Source: CAYVUV01 sp964455095 (GTDB lineage Bacteria > Desulfobacterota > Binatia > HRBIN30 > CADEER01). From it: DNA of 64,000 nucleotides. The stretch spans positions 1-64,000 of the forward strand of contig CAYVUV010000404.1 of the NCBI GenBank assembly GCA_964455095.1, given 5' to 3'. Positions within the stretch are counted from its first letter, which is position 1, and each line of letters begins with the position of its first letter. The notes below the pieces were generated by a model. It saw only the letters and a program-made list of their open reading frames with translations. It had not been told where the DNA came from and did not search any database. A program made the position numbers and the translations under genes. Positions 14,614 through 24,275 of this stretch are shown in pieces.

Positions 14614-15927
14614 GTGCTGTCCGTTCGGCATCAGCTCGTCATCCATCACCCAGAGCAGCGCGCGATCTTGCTGATCGATGGGCCGGCAGGCGCGGCGCTG
14701 CCGGCGGTGACGACGGCGGACTACCACACGGCGGAGGTCGACTACCTCAACGCCGCGGTGCGCGAACAGTTCGGGCTGACCACCGTCGTGCTGCGCAGTC
14801 TGCATCACGACGCCGAGCCGCACGGCGACGTCGTCGGGCGCGCGCACGAGCTGCACAGCCGTGATGCGCAGTGGACGCCGCGCCGGGGGATGCGCTGGGC
14901 GGAGCCGGGCGAGGTCGCCGATGTCGAGCCGTGGTTCGAAGCTTGGCGAGCCGAGCGGGCGCACGAACCGGCAATCGTCGACGGGCGCGAGTGGACACGG
15001 CCCGGTTGGTGGGACGATGCCTGTGCGTGGCTCGGGCGAACGCTGCGCCCCGACTGGGGTGCGGTGGAGGAGATCGTACAGAGACGCGCGTGGGAAACGT
15101 CGTGCGTGTTGTCGGTGCGGACGCGCGGCGGCGAGATCTACTTCAAAGCGGTTGCCGCAAGCCTGCGGCGCGAGTGCGCCGTCACGGCGTACCTGGCACA
15201 ACACGCCCCCGTGTGCCTGCCGCGTGTGATTGCCATCGAGCCGGAGCGGCGCTGGCTGCTGACGGAGTCGTACGCGGGACCCAAGTTGGAGGCCGTCACC
15301 GACATCGCCGCGTGGGAGCGCGCCGCGGCGATGTACGCGCAGCTGCAGGTCGCGTGCATCGCACACGTTCCGGCGCTGCGCGCGCTCGGCTGCGCCACGC
15401 GTGAGCCGGCGGAGCTGGCGGCAGCGATAGAGCCGTTGTGCGCCGACACGATTGGACTGTCGCTCGATGAGATCACGCGCCTGCGCGCCGCGGCGCCGGA
15501 GCTGCGCCGCCGCTGTGCCGTGCTCGCGGGCGGCGCGGTGCCGCTGAGCCTGGAGCACGGCGACTTGTGGCCGGGGAACTTCCTCGTCGGTGCGTCGGGC
15601 TGTGTGCTCATCGACTGGGAGGAAGCCGGTATCGGCCACCCATTTCTCAGCCTGGCGCCGCTGCTGGCGGGACTCGCGGAGTATCAGCCGGGGCTGCACA
15701 GCGCCGGAGGGGCGGCGCGGTTGCGGGCGGCGTATGCGGAGCCGTTCGCGGGGCTGGCGCCGTTAGCCGCGGTGCGCGAGGCGATCGAGCTTGCCGCGCC
15801 GCTGGCGTGGTTGGACATGGCGCTGCGCTATCGGCGCTACGCCGCCTCGATAGCGCGGCAGCACCCGTGGATGCGGCCGCTGGTGCCGCAGGCGCTGCGG
15901 GCAGCGTTGGTGGAACTGCGGGAGTGA
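14614..15927 (+). CDS. Aminoglycoside phosphotransferase (APH)-like kinase with extra N-terminal domain
   Basis: A 437-aa protein whose C-terminal two-thirds is an APH/choline-kinase-like domain. The catalytic-loop motif LEHGDLWPGNFLV contains H315 and D317, and the metal-binding LIDWEEAG has D334. The N-terminal 110 residues (HQLVIHHPEQRAILLIDG, then a histidine- and acid-rich stretch) look like a diverged NUDIX-type or unknown fold, without a full Nudix box. APH-like kinases phosphorylate small hydroxylated molecules; most environmental members are not resistance determinants, and none is claimed here. Translation appears to start at GTG 14614, since no in-frame ATG is available nearby. Confidence 0.75.
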   Translation: MLSVRHQLVIHHPEQRAILLIDGPAGAALPAVTTADYHTAEVDYLNAAVREQFGLTTVVLRSLHHDAEPHGDVVGRAHELHSRDAQWTPRRGMRWAEPGEVADVEPWFEAWRAERAHEPAIVDGREWTRPGWWDDACAWLGRTLRPDWGAVEEIVQRRAWETSCVLSVRTRGGEIYFKAVAASLRRECAVTAYLAQHAPVCLPRVIAIEPERRWLLTESYAGPKLEAVTDIAAWERAAAMYAQLQVACIAHVPALRALGCATREPAELAAAIEPLCADTIGLSLDEITRLRAAAPELRRRCAVLAGGAVPLSLEHGDLWPGNFLVGASGCVLIDWEEAGIGHPFLSLAPLLAGLAEYQPGLHSAGGAARLRAAYAEPFAGLAPLAAVREAIELAAPLAWLDMALRYRRYAASIARQHPWMRPLVPQALRAALVELRE

Positions 15928-15935
15928 AGGGGTCC

Positions 15936-17012
15936 TTACACCTTCACCACCGTGCACACCGGGGGCTCGGGCATCTCCTCCGACTGCAGCCAGCGGCAGA
16001 AGAATAGTCCTTCGCGGTGGCCGGCGGGGTCGAGCCAGTTGGGCGTCCCGGGGTCCTTGTGCGCGATGACGATGCGGAAAGAGCCGTCCGGTTCGAGCAC
16101 GGCCTGGGCGTGATTGATCGACACGCGGTGGTAGCGGTAGTCGAGCGACTGCATGTAGCGATTCCACAGCTGCACGCCCCAGTAGACGCAGCGCGGCGAG
16201 CGTCCGGTGATGACGATCGCTTCGTGCGGCTCGAGGCGGAACATGCCGAGGGCGTAGACGTTGTCAGGCGTGCCCCAGCCCGGAATGTTGGGATTCCACG
16301 GCGCCGGCGGCATCAGCGTGTTGACCATCGGCAGCGGCGGAATCGGACTGAACATGATGGTCTCGCGCACGAAGGTCGCCACGGCACGCAGCCGCCGCGC
16401 GGTCTCCGCATCGCCGAGCGGCGCCGGCGGCGGCGCGGGTTCGATCGCCTCGATGGCGAAGTGCCCGGGCTGCGCCTGGCGCGGGTCGGTGTAGTACTCG
16501 CGGGTGATGACGCAGACGGCATCGGGCGCCAGCGGCACCCAGGTCGCGCCGCTGCCCGCCGGCGGTTCCTGACTCAGCACCAACTCGAAGTCGCCGTCGG
16601 GACCGAAGGCGATGTCGCGCTGTGAAATGTTGGTGACCACGCGCGTCGACCACTGGCCGTCGGGCAGGCCGCCGTAGACACAGAACGCGAGATACACTTC
16701 GTTGCCGCGCCGCCCACGGATGCGATAGGCGCGCCGGCCGTCGAGCGGCGCGAAGAAGTAGCGCGAGTCGACGTTGTCGCCGAGGATCTTGCGCGTCGGC
16801 GCCGCCAGCGGCGTGAAGCGCGGCCGCAGCGCATCGCCCTCGAGATAGAGATCGAAGGCATAGCTCAGCAGATGCGTCAGGTGCCGATACCCCTCGGCCA
16901 CTCCGATGGCATCCATCTCGCCGCGCGGCCCGGCGACAAACGTCGCGTCCGCCTCGCGCAGCACGTCGAGCAATTCGCGAAATGCCACGCCGCTTTCGTT
17001 GGTCGGTGTCAT
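15936..17012 (-). CDS. DUF1214 domain-containing protein
   Basis: A 358-aa protein of the DUF1214 group. The recognisable C-terminal region has CVYWGVQLWNRYMQSLDYR, then SFRIVIAHKDPGTPNWLD and HREGLFFCRW, a block seen in DUF1254/DUF1214 proteins. No signal peptide is apparent, unlike many DUF1254 relatives. Members are common in actinobacteria and soil lineages next to lipid- or steroid-catabolic genes, but the reaction is not established. The ATG at 17012 starts MTPTNESGVAF. It lies in the same orientation as the P450 upstream, separated by a palindromic repeat, so co-transcription is uncertain. Confidence 0.85.
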   Translation of the reverse strand: MTPTNESGVAFRELLDVLREADATFVAGPRGEMDAIGVAEGYRHLTHLLSYAFDLYLEGDALRPRFTPLAAPTRKILGDNVDSRYFFAPLDGRRAYRIRGRRGNEVYLAFCVYGGLPDGQWSTRVVTNISQRDIAFGPDGDFELVLSQEPPAGSGATWVPLAPDAVCVITREYYTDPRQAQPGHFAIEAIEPAPPPAPLGDAETARRLRAVATFVRETIMFSPIPPLPMVNTLMPPAPWNPNIPGWGTPDNVYALGMFRLEPHEAIVITGRSPRCVYWGVQLWNRYMQSLDYRYHRVSINHAQAVLEPDGSFRIVIAHKDPGTPNWLDPAGHREGLFFCRWLQSEEMPEPPVCTVVKV

Positions 17013-17103
17013 GGCCGACGTTGAAGCGCTTCGGGTGGTGGGGAGTCAAGACGAGAAGGAAACGAAAGAGCAAAGCGCATGGGCGCTTCGCGGGTATTTC
17101 AAT

Positions 17104-17193
17104 ACCCCCCATCCAAACCTTCCCCCGCAAGGGGGGAAGGCTGTCTGATTCCGGGCCTCCTCCCCCTCGACGGGGGAGGATTGAGGTCGGGGC
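17104..17193. repeat. Palindromic intergenic repeat, family B
   Basis: Two GC-rich hairpin arms, one built on CCTTCCCCCGCAAGGGGGGAAGG and its mate on CCTCCCCCTCGACGGGGGAGG, lie in inverted orientation about 20 bases apart. Roughly the same pair recurs at 29996-30122. No coding potential. It fills most of the gap between the DUF1214 gene start and the P450 stop. Confidence 0.72.
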
Positions 17194-17219
17194 GATTCAA
17201 TATCGTTTCGACCGCCTCG

Positions 17220-18482
17220 TCATCTGCGCGGATGCAGCTTCACCGGCATGTGGCGCACGCCGGTGTGCTTGTTGCTGCGCGTCCACTCCACCGGGCCGGC
17301 GAGCGCGATGGAGTCGAAGCGGTCGAGCAAGGCGTCGAAGATCAGGCGCATCTCCAGCCGGGCCAGCGTCGCGCCGAGGCAGAAGTGCGCGCCGTGGCCG
17401 AAGGCGAGGTGTGGGTTGGGCATGCGGCGAATATCGAACCTGAAGGGGTCGGCGAACACCTCTTCGTCGCGGTTGGCCGAAGCCCACCAGAGCGTGACCT
17501 TGTCGCCGGCGCGGATCGTCTGGCCGCGCACGGCGACGTCGCGCGTCGCGGTGCGACGGTTGTAGGGCGTCGACGACGCCCAGCGCAGCATCTCCTCGAC
17601 CGCGGCCGGCAGCAGCGTGCGATCGCTTTGCAGCGCGCGCCACTGGTCCGGGTGCTCGATCAACGCCTTCAGCCCGACCGCGATCGAGTTGCGCGTCGTC
17701 TCGCTGCCGGCGGCAATGAGCAGGTTGAAGAACATCTGCAGCTCGAGGTCGGTGACCGATTCGCTGCCACCGTCATCGCCTTCGATGGAGCCGTGCACGA
17801 CCGCGGACAGCATGTCGTCGGCGGGCGCCCGGCGCTTCTCGGCGATGAGCTCGCCGCCGTAGGCAAACATCGCCTGCGCGGCAGCGAGCGTCTTGGCGCT
17901 CTGGCCGCCGAGGTCGCGGTCGTCGTAATCGAGCGTCGCGTTGGCCCACGCGAACAGGCGGTGGCGATCCGCCTGCGGCACGCCGAGCAGTCGGGCAATC
18001 GCCTGCAGCGGCAGCTCGGCCGCGACGTCGACCAGGAAGTCGCAGCCACCGCGCGCGGCCACGCCGGCGAGGATCGCCGCGGTGCGCTGGCGCAGATCCG
18101 CTTCCAGGGCCGCCAGCGCGCGCGGCGAGACGCTGGCCGTGACCAGCTTGCGGATGCGCTTGTGGCGCGGATCGTCCATCATGTTGAGCAGCACGCCGGC
18201 CGCGAAACCCAGCGGCAGATCCTCGATCAACGTGCCGCCGCCGTCGCGGCGACCGCCGGTGGCCGAGGAGAACACGGCCGCATCGGCGGCAGCGGCGGCG
18301 ATGTCGGCGTGACGCGTCATCACCCAGAACCCCTCGCCGCCCGGCGTGTGCGGCGTCGGTGGGTGGAACCACACCGGGGCGGCATGGCGCAGCGCGGAAA
18401 ACAGATCGTGCGGGAACCCGTTCGCGAAGCGATCGAGGTCGGTCAGGTCGATGGCGTCGAGGCTCTGTGTGCGATCGCTCAC
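17220..18482 (-). CDS. Cytochrome P450
   Basis: A 420-aa soluble bacterial P450. The heme-binding loop FGHGAHFCLGATLARLE carries the proximal ligand Cys368. The I-helix oxygen-activation motif AAGSETTRN is near residue 258, and the K-helix ExxR occurs in EEMLRWASSTPYNRR. No membrane anchor. Class I P450s use ferredoxin partners to hydroxylate lipids, terpenes or aromatics; no ferredoxin is encoded next to it. The sequence resembles the CYP125/CYP142-like steroid or fatty acid group in general style, but the substrate cannot be inferred. The start is the GTG at 18482, preceded by GGGAG. Confidence 0.93.
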   Translation of the reverse strand: MSDRTQSLDAIDLTDLDRFANGFPHDLFSALRHAAPVWFHPPTPHTPGGEGFWVMTRHADIAAAAADAAVFSSATGGRRDGGGTLIEDLPLGFAAGVLLNMMDDPRHKRIRKLVTASVSPRALAALEADLRQRTAAILAGVAARGGCDFLVDVAAELPLQAIARLLGVPQADRHRLFAWANATLDYDDRDLGGQSAKTLAAAQAMFAYGGELIAEKRRAPADDMLSAVVHGSIEGDDGGSESVTDLELQMFFNLLIAAGSETTRNSIAVGLKALIEHPDQWRALQSDRTLLPAAVEEMLRWASSTPYNRRTATRDVAVRGQTIRAGDKVTLWWASANRDEEVFADPFRFDIRRMPNPHLAFGHGAHFCLGATLARLEMRLIFDALLDRFDSIALAGPVEWTRSNKHTGVRHMPVKLHPRR

Positions 18483-18620
18483 TCCGGCTCCCGGTTCCCC
18501 ACTGGTGGGCCTACGCTTTTGCGCAATATTTTCAACCCTTTGCGCTCATCCTCTTGCGGGTTCTTACACAACGACCTGCGCGGCACGCCGTAACGACCCG
18601 GTGGCGCACGAGAAAGGGCG

Positions 18621-18636
18621 TGGCATGGTATCGGCT
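18621..18636 (+). promoter_or_regulatory. Weak sigma-54 promoter candidate upstream of the receiver gene
   Basis: TGGCATGGTATCGGCT fits the GG-N10-GC spacing and five of seven bases of the -24 box. It lies 59 bases before the receiver gene and close to a sigma-54 activator gene. GG-N10-GC is common by chance in GC-rich DNA, so confidence is low. Confidence 0.22.
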
Positions 18637-18694
18637 CACTTTTGCGGGCGTGGACTGCAGCAGGGACCTCCCTGGAGGAACCGGTACATCGCCG

Positions 18695-19117
18695 ATGGAA
18701 GCTGACATGACCCCAACAGCCAGGCGCGAGGGAGCGCTCTTCGAGTTGAGCGTGTTGATCGTCGAGGACGACCAACCGAGCCGGGAGGCGCTCGAGTCCG
18801 TGCTCGCCGACCAGGGCGCCTGCGTCACCACGGCCGAAAGCGCCAGTCAGGCGATGGAATCCTACGAGTACGCGCGGCCGCGTATCATTATCAGCGACAT
18901 CGGTCTGGCGGGCGGCCCGGACGGCTGCGCGCTACTACGCCAGATTCGCGCCTCTGACGCCCGACGCGGCTGTGGGCGCACACCGGCCATCGCGGTCAGC
19001 GGTGGCGAGGACACCGAGGCGGCGGCGCGCGCCGCAGGCTTCGACGATTTCCTCTCCAAACCAGTCGACCTGCATCGTCTACTGGCCCGCATTCGGTCGC
19101 TCGCGCCGGCCGACTGA
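18695..19117 (+). CDS. Stand-alone response-regulator receiver protein
   Basis: A 140-aa single receiver (REC) domain with no output domain. The acidic pair is in LIVEDDQPSR, the phospho-acceptor aspartate is in IIISDIGL, the conserved Ser is in AVSGGED and the Lys is in FLSKPVD. Such proteins relay phosphate between kinases and other regulators or act by protein contacts. It lies 62 bases before an NtrC-type regulator on the same strand and near a hybrid kinase on the opposite strand, so the three may form one signalling pathway. The start is ATG 18695, or ATG 18707; GGAGG at 18674 is a little far from either. Confidence 0.85.
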   Translation: MEADMTPTARREGALFELSVLIVEDDQPSREALESVLADQGACVTTAESASQAMESYEYARPRIIISDIGLAGGPDGCALLRQIRASDARRGCGRTPAIAVSGGEDTEAAARAAGFDDFLSKPVDLHRLLARIRSLAPAD

Positions 19118-19179
19118 TTCGAACCCGCTCTGCTCTGCTTGTGCCGCGTCGCAACCCTGGCTAAGGGTCCAGGGGTCGT

Positions 19180-20538
19180 ATGGCACACGCATTGGTGGTC
19201 GAAGACGACCGCAGCTCGCTCGCCGCACTGAGCGAACTGATCGAGCACGAGGGGTTCGCCGTCGAAGGCGCCGCCTCGCTGCGCGAGGCGCGCGCCCGGC
19301 TGGCGGTGCAGCTGCCCGACCTGCTGGTCACCGACCTGATGTTGCCCGACGGCAGCGGCCTCGATCTGCTGAAGGACGTCGCCGGCGCCAAGACGCAGGT
19401 GGTGCTCGTCACCGGCCATGCCAGCGTCGAGACCGCGGTCGACGCGCTGCGCCAGGGCGCGGCGGACTATCTGACCAAGCCCGTCGACATCCCGCGGCTG
19501 AAGGTCATCCTGGCCAATGTGGCGCGCACGCTCGAGCTGCGCGACGAGATCGGCGCATTGCGCGGCGAGTTGCGCAAGCTGGGCCGTTTCGGCCCGCTCG
19601 TGGGCGCGTCGCCGGCCATCGGCGAAGTCTACGATCTGATCGCGCGCGTCGCGCCAACCGATGCGACGGTGTTCGTCATCGGCGAGAGCGGGACCGGCAA
19701 GGAAATCGTCGCGCAGGCGGTGCATCAGCTCAGCCGCCGGCGCAAGGCGGCGTTCGTGCCGATCAACTGCGGCGCCGTCTCGCCGAGCCTGATCGAGAGC
19801 ACGCTGTTCGGACACGAAAAGGGCAGCTTCACGGGCGCCGACCGGGCCCATCGCGGCTACTTCGAGCAAGCGTCGGGCGGCACGCTGTTTCTCGATGAAG
19901 TGACGGAGATGCCCATCGAGCTGCAGGTGAAGCTCCTGCGGGTGCTGGAAACCGGCCAGGTGGTGCGCATCGGGGCGGAGCGATCGCTCGACGTCGACGT
20001 GCGCGTCGTGGCAGCGACCAACCGCGTACCGGCCGAGGCGGTGGCCGAGGGGCGGTTGCGCGAGGACCTGTGGTACCGGCTGAACGTCTTCCCGATCACG
20101 TTGCCGCCGCTGCGCGAGCGCGGTGATGACATCGCTGTCCTGGCCGAGCACTTCCTGCAGGAGCTCAACACGGCACAGGATGCGCGCAAACGCTGGAGCG
20201 CGGCGGGGCTGCGACGGCTGGGAGAGCACACCTGGCCGGGCAACGTGCGCGAGTTGAAGAACCTGGTGCACCGCGCCTTCATCCTCGCCGACAACGAGAT
20301 CACGCCGGCGAGCCTGCCGGGTGACTTTGGCGCGTCGGGAGGGGTCAGCGCCCCGGCCGCCGCCCATGACGCGCAGGCATTGCAGGTCCGCGTCGGCACC
20401 CCGGTCGCCGAAGTCGAAGAGCGCCTGATCATGGCCACGCTCGAGCAATGCGGCGGCAACAAGCAACGCGCCGCCGAAGTGCTGGGGATCAGCCTCAAGA
20501 CGCTCTACAACCGTCTCGCGGCGTACAAAGACCACTGA
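19180..20538 (+). CDS. Sigma-54-dependent response regulator (NtrC family)
   Basis: A 452-aa transcriptional activator with three domains. The N-terminal receiver (1-115) has its phospho-acceptor Asp in [13 protein letters not shown]. The AAA+ domain (about 140-370) has Walker A GESGTGKE at 168-175, the sigma-54-contacting loop GSFTGA at 215-220, Walker B LFLDEV and the arginine-finger region [15 protein letters not shown]. The Fis-type helix-turn-helix occupies the last 40 residues ([20 protein letters not shown]). When phosphorylated it should form a ring that remodels sigma-54 polymerase at target promoters. No partner histidine kinase is fused or directly adjacent; the hybrid kinase at 21730-23982 is the nearest candidate. 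GSFTGA is a minor variant of GAFTGA. Confidence 0.95.
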   Translation: MAHALVVEDDRSSLAALSELIEHEGFAVEGAASLREARARLAVQLPDLLVTDLMLPDGSGLDLLKDVAGAKTQVVLVTGHASVETAVDALRQGAADYLTKPVDIPRLKVILANVARTLELRDEIGALRGELRKLGRFGPLVGASPAIGEVYDLIARVAPTDATVFVIGESGTGKEIVAQAVHQLSRRRKAAFVPINCGAVSPSLIESTLFGHEKGSFTGADRAHRGYFEQASGGTLFLDEVTEMPIELQVKLLRVLETGQVVRIGAERSLDVDVRVVAATNRVPAEAVAEGRLREDLWYRLNVFPITLPPLRERGDDIAVLAEHFLQELNTAQDARKRWSAAGLRRLGEHTWPGNVRELKNLVHRAFILADNEITPASLPGDFGASGGVSAPAAAHDAQALQVRVGTPVAEVEERLIMATLEQCGGNKQRAAEVLGISLKTLYNRLAAYKDH

Positions 20539-20725
20539 GGTTGGCCGGGCGAGCCGGACCGCCGGCACCCTCCCCTCTTACTCCTCGCGCTTGTAAGAAT
20601 TGCCCGCCGAACCCGTTCAGGCGAGGAAAAAGCCTGAATTTGTGGTGGCCGGCACATGGCCCGAAACTTTCTTTCCTTCCGGCGGACTACGGAGCGGCGG
20701 TGATGGCCGCCAGAAGGAGAGCCCA

Positions 20726-21145
20726 ATGTTTCGACTCGCGAAGAAGACCTCCCACCTGCACCTCGAAGAGGACCACGACCAGCAAGAACACGATAGCGAC
20801 GACACGTACCGCGCCCCCCTGGCACTGTTCGAATCCATCTCCAACGTCATCATTCACCCGGCCCAGTTCCAGGCGATCTGGGGCGGCCAGGCGACCAGCA
20901 ACGAGCGCGCCCTGGCCGTAGCCGTGCTCGAGATCGCGTTGTCCGATCTGCGCCGTTACCGCCACGCCAAGCAGCGCGCCGGCCAGCGACTGTACATGGA
21001 AGCCTATCAGTGGGTGGCTTCAGACGACCGCGAGTGGCCGTACTCCTTCGTCAACCTGTGCGATGCGCTGAAGCTCTCGCCCGATGGGCTGCGCGAGCGC
21101 ATGCTCGACGAAGAGCGCTTCCCAGCGGTTGCGCAGGCCGCGTAA
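20726..21145 (+). CDS. Uncharacterised small protein, paralogue of the gene at 57611
   Basis: A 139-aa soluble protein that I do not recognise. An acidic His/Asp/Glu-rich N-terminus (LHLEEDHDQQEHDSDD) is followed by a helical domain: ERALAVAVLEIALSDLRRY, then YQWVASDDREWPYSFVNLC and DALKLSPDGLRERML. The second part is shared in order and spacing with the 141-aa protein at 57611-58036 (QWIVCDDDGPPFSFIRLCHL), so a small family exists in this genome. The ATG at 20726 follows AAGGAGAG. It lies 187 bases downstream of the sigma-54 activator. A regulatory or DNA-binding role is conceivable; nothing in the sequence proves it. Confidence 0.75.
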   Translation: MFRLAKKTSHLHLEEDHDQQEHDSDDTYRAPLALFESISNVIIHPAQFQAIWGGQATSNERALAVAVLEIALSDLRRYRHAKQRAGQRLYMEAYQWVASDDREWPYSFVNLCDALKLSPDGLRERMLDEERFPAVAQAA

Positions 21146-21160
21146 AGGCGACTGGGACCG

Positions 21161-21655
21161 CTATCGCTTCTGCTCGCGCAGCTGCTGCTCGAGATCGCGC
21201 ACGCGCTGACGCAGTCGCTCGACCTCGGCCGGCGTCGGCGCAACCGTGGGCGGCGGGTCCGTCGGTACAGCGACGAGCGTGGGAGAGGCGGGTGGCTGCG
21301 GCGCCCGCACGGCGATCGCGTCGGGCGTGCGCACGACGACTTCCGTGCGCTCGCGAAACCGCTGCACGTAACCGGTGGCGACGATCTGTTGCCCGGCGTA
21401 GTGCGGCCAGGTGGTGAACCAGGCCCGCAGCAGGACCACGGCGACATCGCGCCGCTCGGCATCGAAGAACAGACGGATGACCGCGCCGTCATCCTCCGCG
21501 ACCGCGACGGTTCCGGCGACTGCGCATACCTTGTCGACGCAGGTGGACGCGGCGCGCCAGTCGATGGGATCCTGTGCGCGCGCCGCAGGCGCCTGGCTGA
21601 AGCACGTGAGCAGGATCGCACACGCGAGCAGCGGCCGCCGGGAACTGTCCTTCAT
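21161..21655 (-). CDS. Secreted protein with OB-fold-like domain and coiled-coil tail
   Basis: A 164-aa exported protein. It has an N-terminal signal peptide (LLACAILLTCFSQAPAARA), then a domain of about 80 residues with two Cys (TCVDKVCAVAG) and strands such as VIRLFFDAERRDVAVVLL and QQIVATGYVQRF. This pattern resembles small OB-fold nucleic acid- or ligand-binding modules (bOB or DUF5666-like), but I do not assign a family. A Pro-rich linker leads to a C-terminal heptad-like helix (VERLRQRVRDLEQQLREQ). The ATG is at 21655. It is convergent with the 139-aa gene and downstream of the hybrid kinase on the same strand, with a 74-base gap. Confidence 0.65.
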   Translation of the reverse strand: MKDSSRRPLLACAILLTCFSQAPAARAQDPIDWRAASTCVDKVCAVAGTVAVAEDDGAVIRLFFDAERRDVAVVLLRAWFTTWPHYAGQQIVATGYVQRFRERTEVVVRTPDAIAVRAPQPPASPTLVAVPTDPPPTVAPTPAEVERLRQRVRDLEQQLREQKR

Positions 21656-21729
21656 CGCGTCTTCTCCCGGCGCGCTCATACCACGTCGCGAAGCGAAGTG
21701 CGCGACAGACGGAAGGACGGCGCGGCGAA

Positions 21730-23982
21730 TCAGGCCCTGATCCCTCCGAACGCCGCCGTGGCTTTCGTCTCCACGCCGGCGGGCGGAGGGACCACGTCGC
21801 TGAGGACCTCGAAGAGCTCGCGGGGTTGGATGGGTTTGGCGACGTAGCCGTCCATGCCGGCCGCCAGGCAGCGCTCGCGGTCGCCCTTCATCGCGTGAGC
21901 GGTCATCGCCACGATCGGGATGTGAGCGCCTGTCGGAACCTCGGCGGCGCGGATGGCCGCCGTGGCTTCGAATCCGTCCATGACCGGCATCTGCACGTCC
22001 ATGAGCACGACGTCGAAGAGCTCGCGGGCGACGGCGCTGAGCGCTTCGCGGCCGTTCTCGACCACCGTCACCGAGTGCCCGCGCTTCTCGAGCAGGCGCA
22101 TGACGAGGCGCTGGTTGACGGGATTGTCCTCCGCGAGCAAAACGCGCAACTCGTTGCCCGCGCGGCGCGTGCTGGCCGGCAATGACGCGACGGCTTCGGC
22201 TGGTTCGAGCAGCCGCGCGCGCGGCGCCACCTCGGCCAGGATCGCGGCCTGCAGCTCGTCGTGCTTGGGCGGCTTGCGCAGCTGCGCCGAGATTCCGAGC
22301 CCGCGGTAGTATGCCGCGTCGGCCAGCGGTTGGCCGGAAGTGAGCAGGATGATCGGCGGCTTGGCACCCCCGGGCGCAGCCGTGATCCGCCGCGCCACCT
22401 TGGCGCCGTCCATCTCCGGCATCTCGCTGTCGAGGAGGATGAGTCCGAACGGGGCGCCGCGTGTTTGTGCCAGCTCGACCTCGGCCAGCGCCGCGGCACC
22501 GCTCGGCGCCACCACCGGCTGCGCGCCCCAGCGGCGCAGCAAGTCCTCGAGTACGCGCCGGCTGGTGGCGTTGTCGTCGACCACCAGCACGCGCAGGCCG
22601 GCGAGGCGCGCCTCGGACTCGGATGTCAGGCCGACCGAGGCAGCTGTCTGAGTGCCGAACCGCGCCGTGAAGTGAAACGCACTGCCCTTGCCCGGGGCGC
22701 TCTCCACCCAGATGTTGCCGCCCATCAGCTCGACCAGGCGGCGGGAGATGGTGAGGCCGAGCCCCGTGCCGCCGAAGGCGCGCGACGTCGAGGTATCGGC
22801 CTGTTCGAAGGCGCGAAAGATCGCCGCCTGCTTGTCGGCCGGAATGCCGATGCCGGTATCGCGCACGGTGAAGTGCAGGACCACGGCGCCGGCGGTGTCG
22901 TCTCGCGGCAGCTCCGATGCGAGTAGATCCGCCGCGGCGCAGCGCACTTCCAGCACGACCTCGCCCCGGGCGGTGAACTTGATTGCATTGCCGATCAGGT
23001 TGACGAGGATCTGATTCAGCCGCCCGACATCGCCGATCAAGGCATCCGGCACGTCGGGCGATACCTGCCACGCCAGCTCCAGGCCCTTCTGGTGGGCGCG
23101 CACCGCCTGCGCTCGGGTGGTGTCGCCGAGCGTGTCGCGCAAGGCGAGATCGACCGGAGCGATGTCGAGCTTGCCGGCTTCGATCTTCGAGAAATCGAGC
23201 ACGTCGTTGATCACCGCCAGCAGTGAGTCCGCCGATCCCCGCACCATGTCCAGGTACTCGCGCTGCTCGGCGGTGAGCGGCGTATCGAGCGCGAGCTGCG
23301 TCATGCCGATGATGCCGTTCATCGGCGTGCGGATCTCGTGACTCATGTTGGCCAGGAACTCGCTCTTGGCCTGGTTCGCCGCTTCGGCCGTCGCGCGCGC
23401 CGCGTGCAGCTCGATCTCCACCCGCGTGCGCTCGGCGCGGTAGCGCTGGAACTCGCGCGCAACATACAGCGACGCGCCGAAAGCGGTGGCCGCGGCGAAG
23501 GCAGGAAAGCTCAGGATCTCGTCCAAGCTGCCGGTGACGGCGCGGATGTTCCAGAGGATCGCGAGTCCGGCCGCGCCCACCGCGACTGCCTGCGGCCAGA
23601 GCCCCCATGGCAGCAACGTTGCCAGGGCCATCACCAGGATCGTGAACACCATCGGTGGGGTCGAGACATCGCCGGCGATGATCGCCCCTGCCGCCGTCGT
23701 GGCGCAGATCACGGCCACCCCCACCAGGGCGATCGCCACCACCGACTCCCGCCGGCGCTCGCCGCGCAGTGACCACGCCACCAGCGCCACCACGGCCAGC
23801 TCGACGAGCTTCAGCCCATAGAGGGGGAGCAGCATGTCGCGGCTCAGCCCCAACTCGGCGACACCGAATACCGCGATGCCGCCGAACAGCACCCACAGAC
23901 CAGCGCGCAGACGGGCCACGAGCAGGTCGTGGGCACGCGTTTCGACCGCGCGCTCGATTTCGTCTGTCGTCAGCGTTGCCAT
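21730..23982 (-). CDS. Hybrid sensor histidine kinase with two receiver domains
   Basis: A 750-aa membrane kinase. Five or six hydrophobic helices fill residues 25-170 without an obvious periplasmic sensor. The HisKA domain has the phospho-accepting His215 in [12 protein letters not shown], then HATPase motifs [15 protein letters not shown] and GGTGLGLTI. Two receivers follow: the first with Asp517 in [11 protein letters not shown] and the second with Asp662 in [11 protein letters not shown]. No HPt domain is present, so phosphate must pass to a separate HPt or back to the kinase. The ATG at 23982 ([10 protein letters not shown]) is preferred; an upstream in-frame ATG exists. It may signal to the receiver proteins at 18695 and 19180. 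Confidence 0.93.
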   Translation of the reverse strand: MATLTTDEIERAVETRAHDLLVARLRAGLWVLFGGIAVFGVAELGLSRDMLLPLYGLKLVELAVVALVAWSLRGERRRESVVAIALVGVAVICATTAAGAIIAGDVSTPPMVFTILVMALATLLPWGLWPQAVAVGAAGLAILWNIRAVTGSLDEILSFPAFAAATAFGASLYVAREFQRYRAERTRVEIELHAARATAEAANQAKSEFLANMSHEIRTPMNGIIGMTQLALDTPLTAEQREYLDMVRGSADSLLAVINDVLDFSKIEAGKLDIAPVDLALRDTLGDTTRAQAVRAHQKGLELAWQVSPDVPDALIGDVGRLNQILVNLIGNAIKFTARGEVVLEVRCAAADLLASELPRDDTAGAVVLHFTVRDTGIGIPADKQAAIFRAFEQADTSTSRAFGGTGLGLTISRRLVELMGGNIWVESAPGKGSAFHFTARFGTQTAASVGLTSESEARLAGLRVLVVDDNATSRRVLEDLLRRWGAQPVVAPSGAAALAEVELAQTRGAPFGLILLDSEMPEMDGAKVARRITAAPGGAKPPIILLTSGQPLADAAYYRGLGISAQLRKPPKHDELQAAILAEVAPRARLLEPAEAVASLPASTRRAGNELRVLLAEDNPVNQRLVMRLLEKRGHSVTVVENGREALSAVARELFDVVLMDVQMPVMDGFEATAAIRAAEVPTGAHIPIVAMTAHAMKGDRERCLAAGMDGYVAKPIQPRELFEVLSDVVPPPAGVETKATAAFGGIRA

Positions 23983-24275
23983 GGGACCGGGCCTTTCTCT
24001 GTCGAACATCGATAAAATGAGCACCAATCATGCCACATGATTCATCACCGATCAGCGAGAGTGGCGCGTCGGCTGGTGCAGCGCGCGGCCCTGTCGCTTC
24101 CCAAGTTCGCACGAAACCGGCTCCGGGGTGACGCTCCGGCGACGGCCGCTTGCGCGCGACCCCGGATCTGGTCATGACAATGAGACCGCCTTGAATTGTG
24201 AACCGGGGAAGAGTCGGGTCGGCCAGCGGTTTCGGCCTATCGGCGACGGCTCACCGGATGTTGAAGGAGCTCGTC

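Noticed and set aside
14614..15927. Calling the APH-like kinase an antibiotic-resistance gene.
   Set aside because: The APH fold is shared by many metabolic kinases, and no drug-specific residues can be recognised.
21656..24175. Upstream part of a 1004-codon minus-strand frame in the kinase region.
   Set aside because: It overlaps the hybrid kinase in another frame and lacks domain signatures; only the last 164 codons (from 21655) look like a real exported protein.
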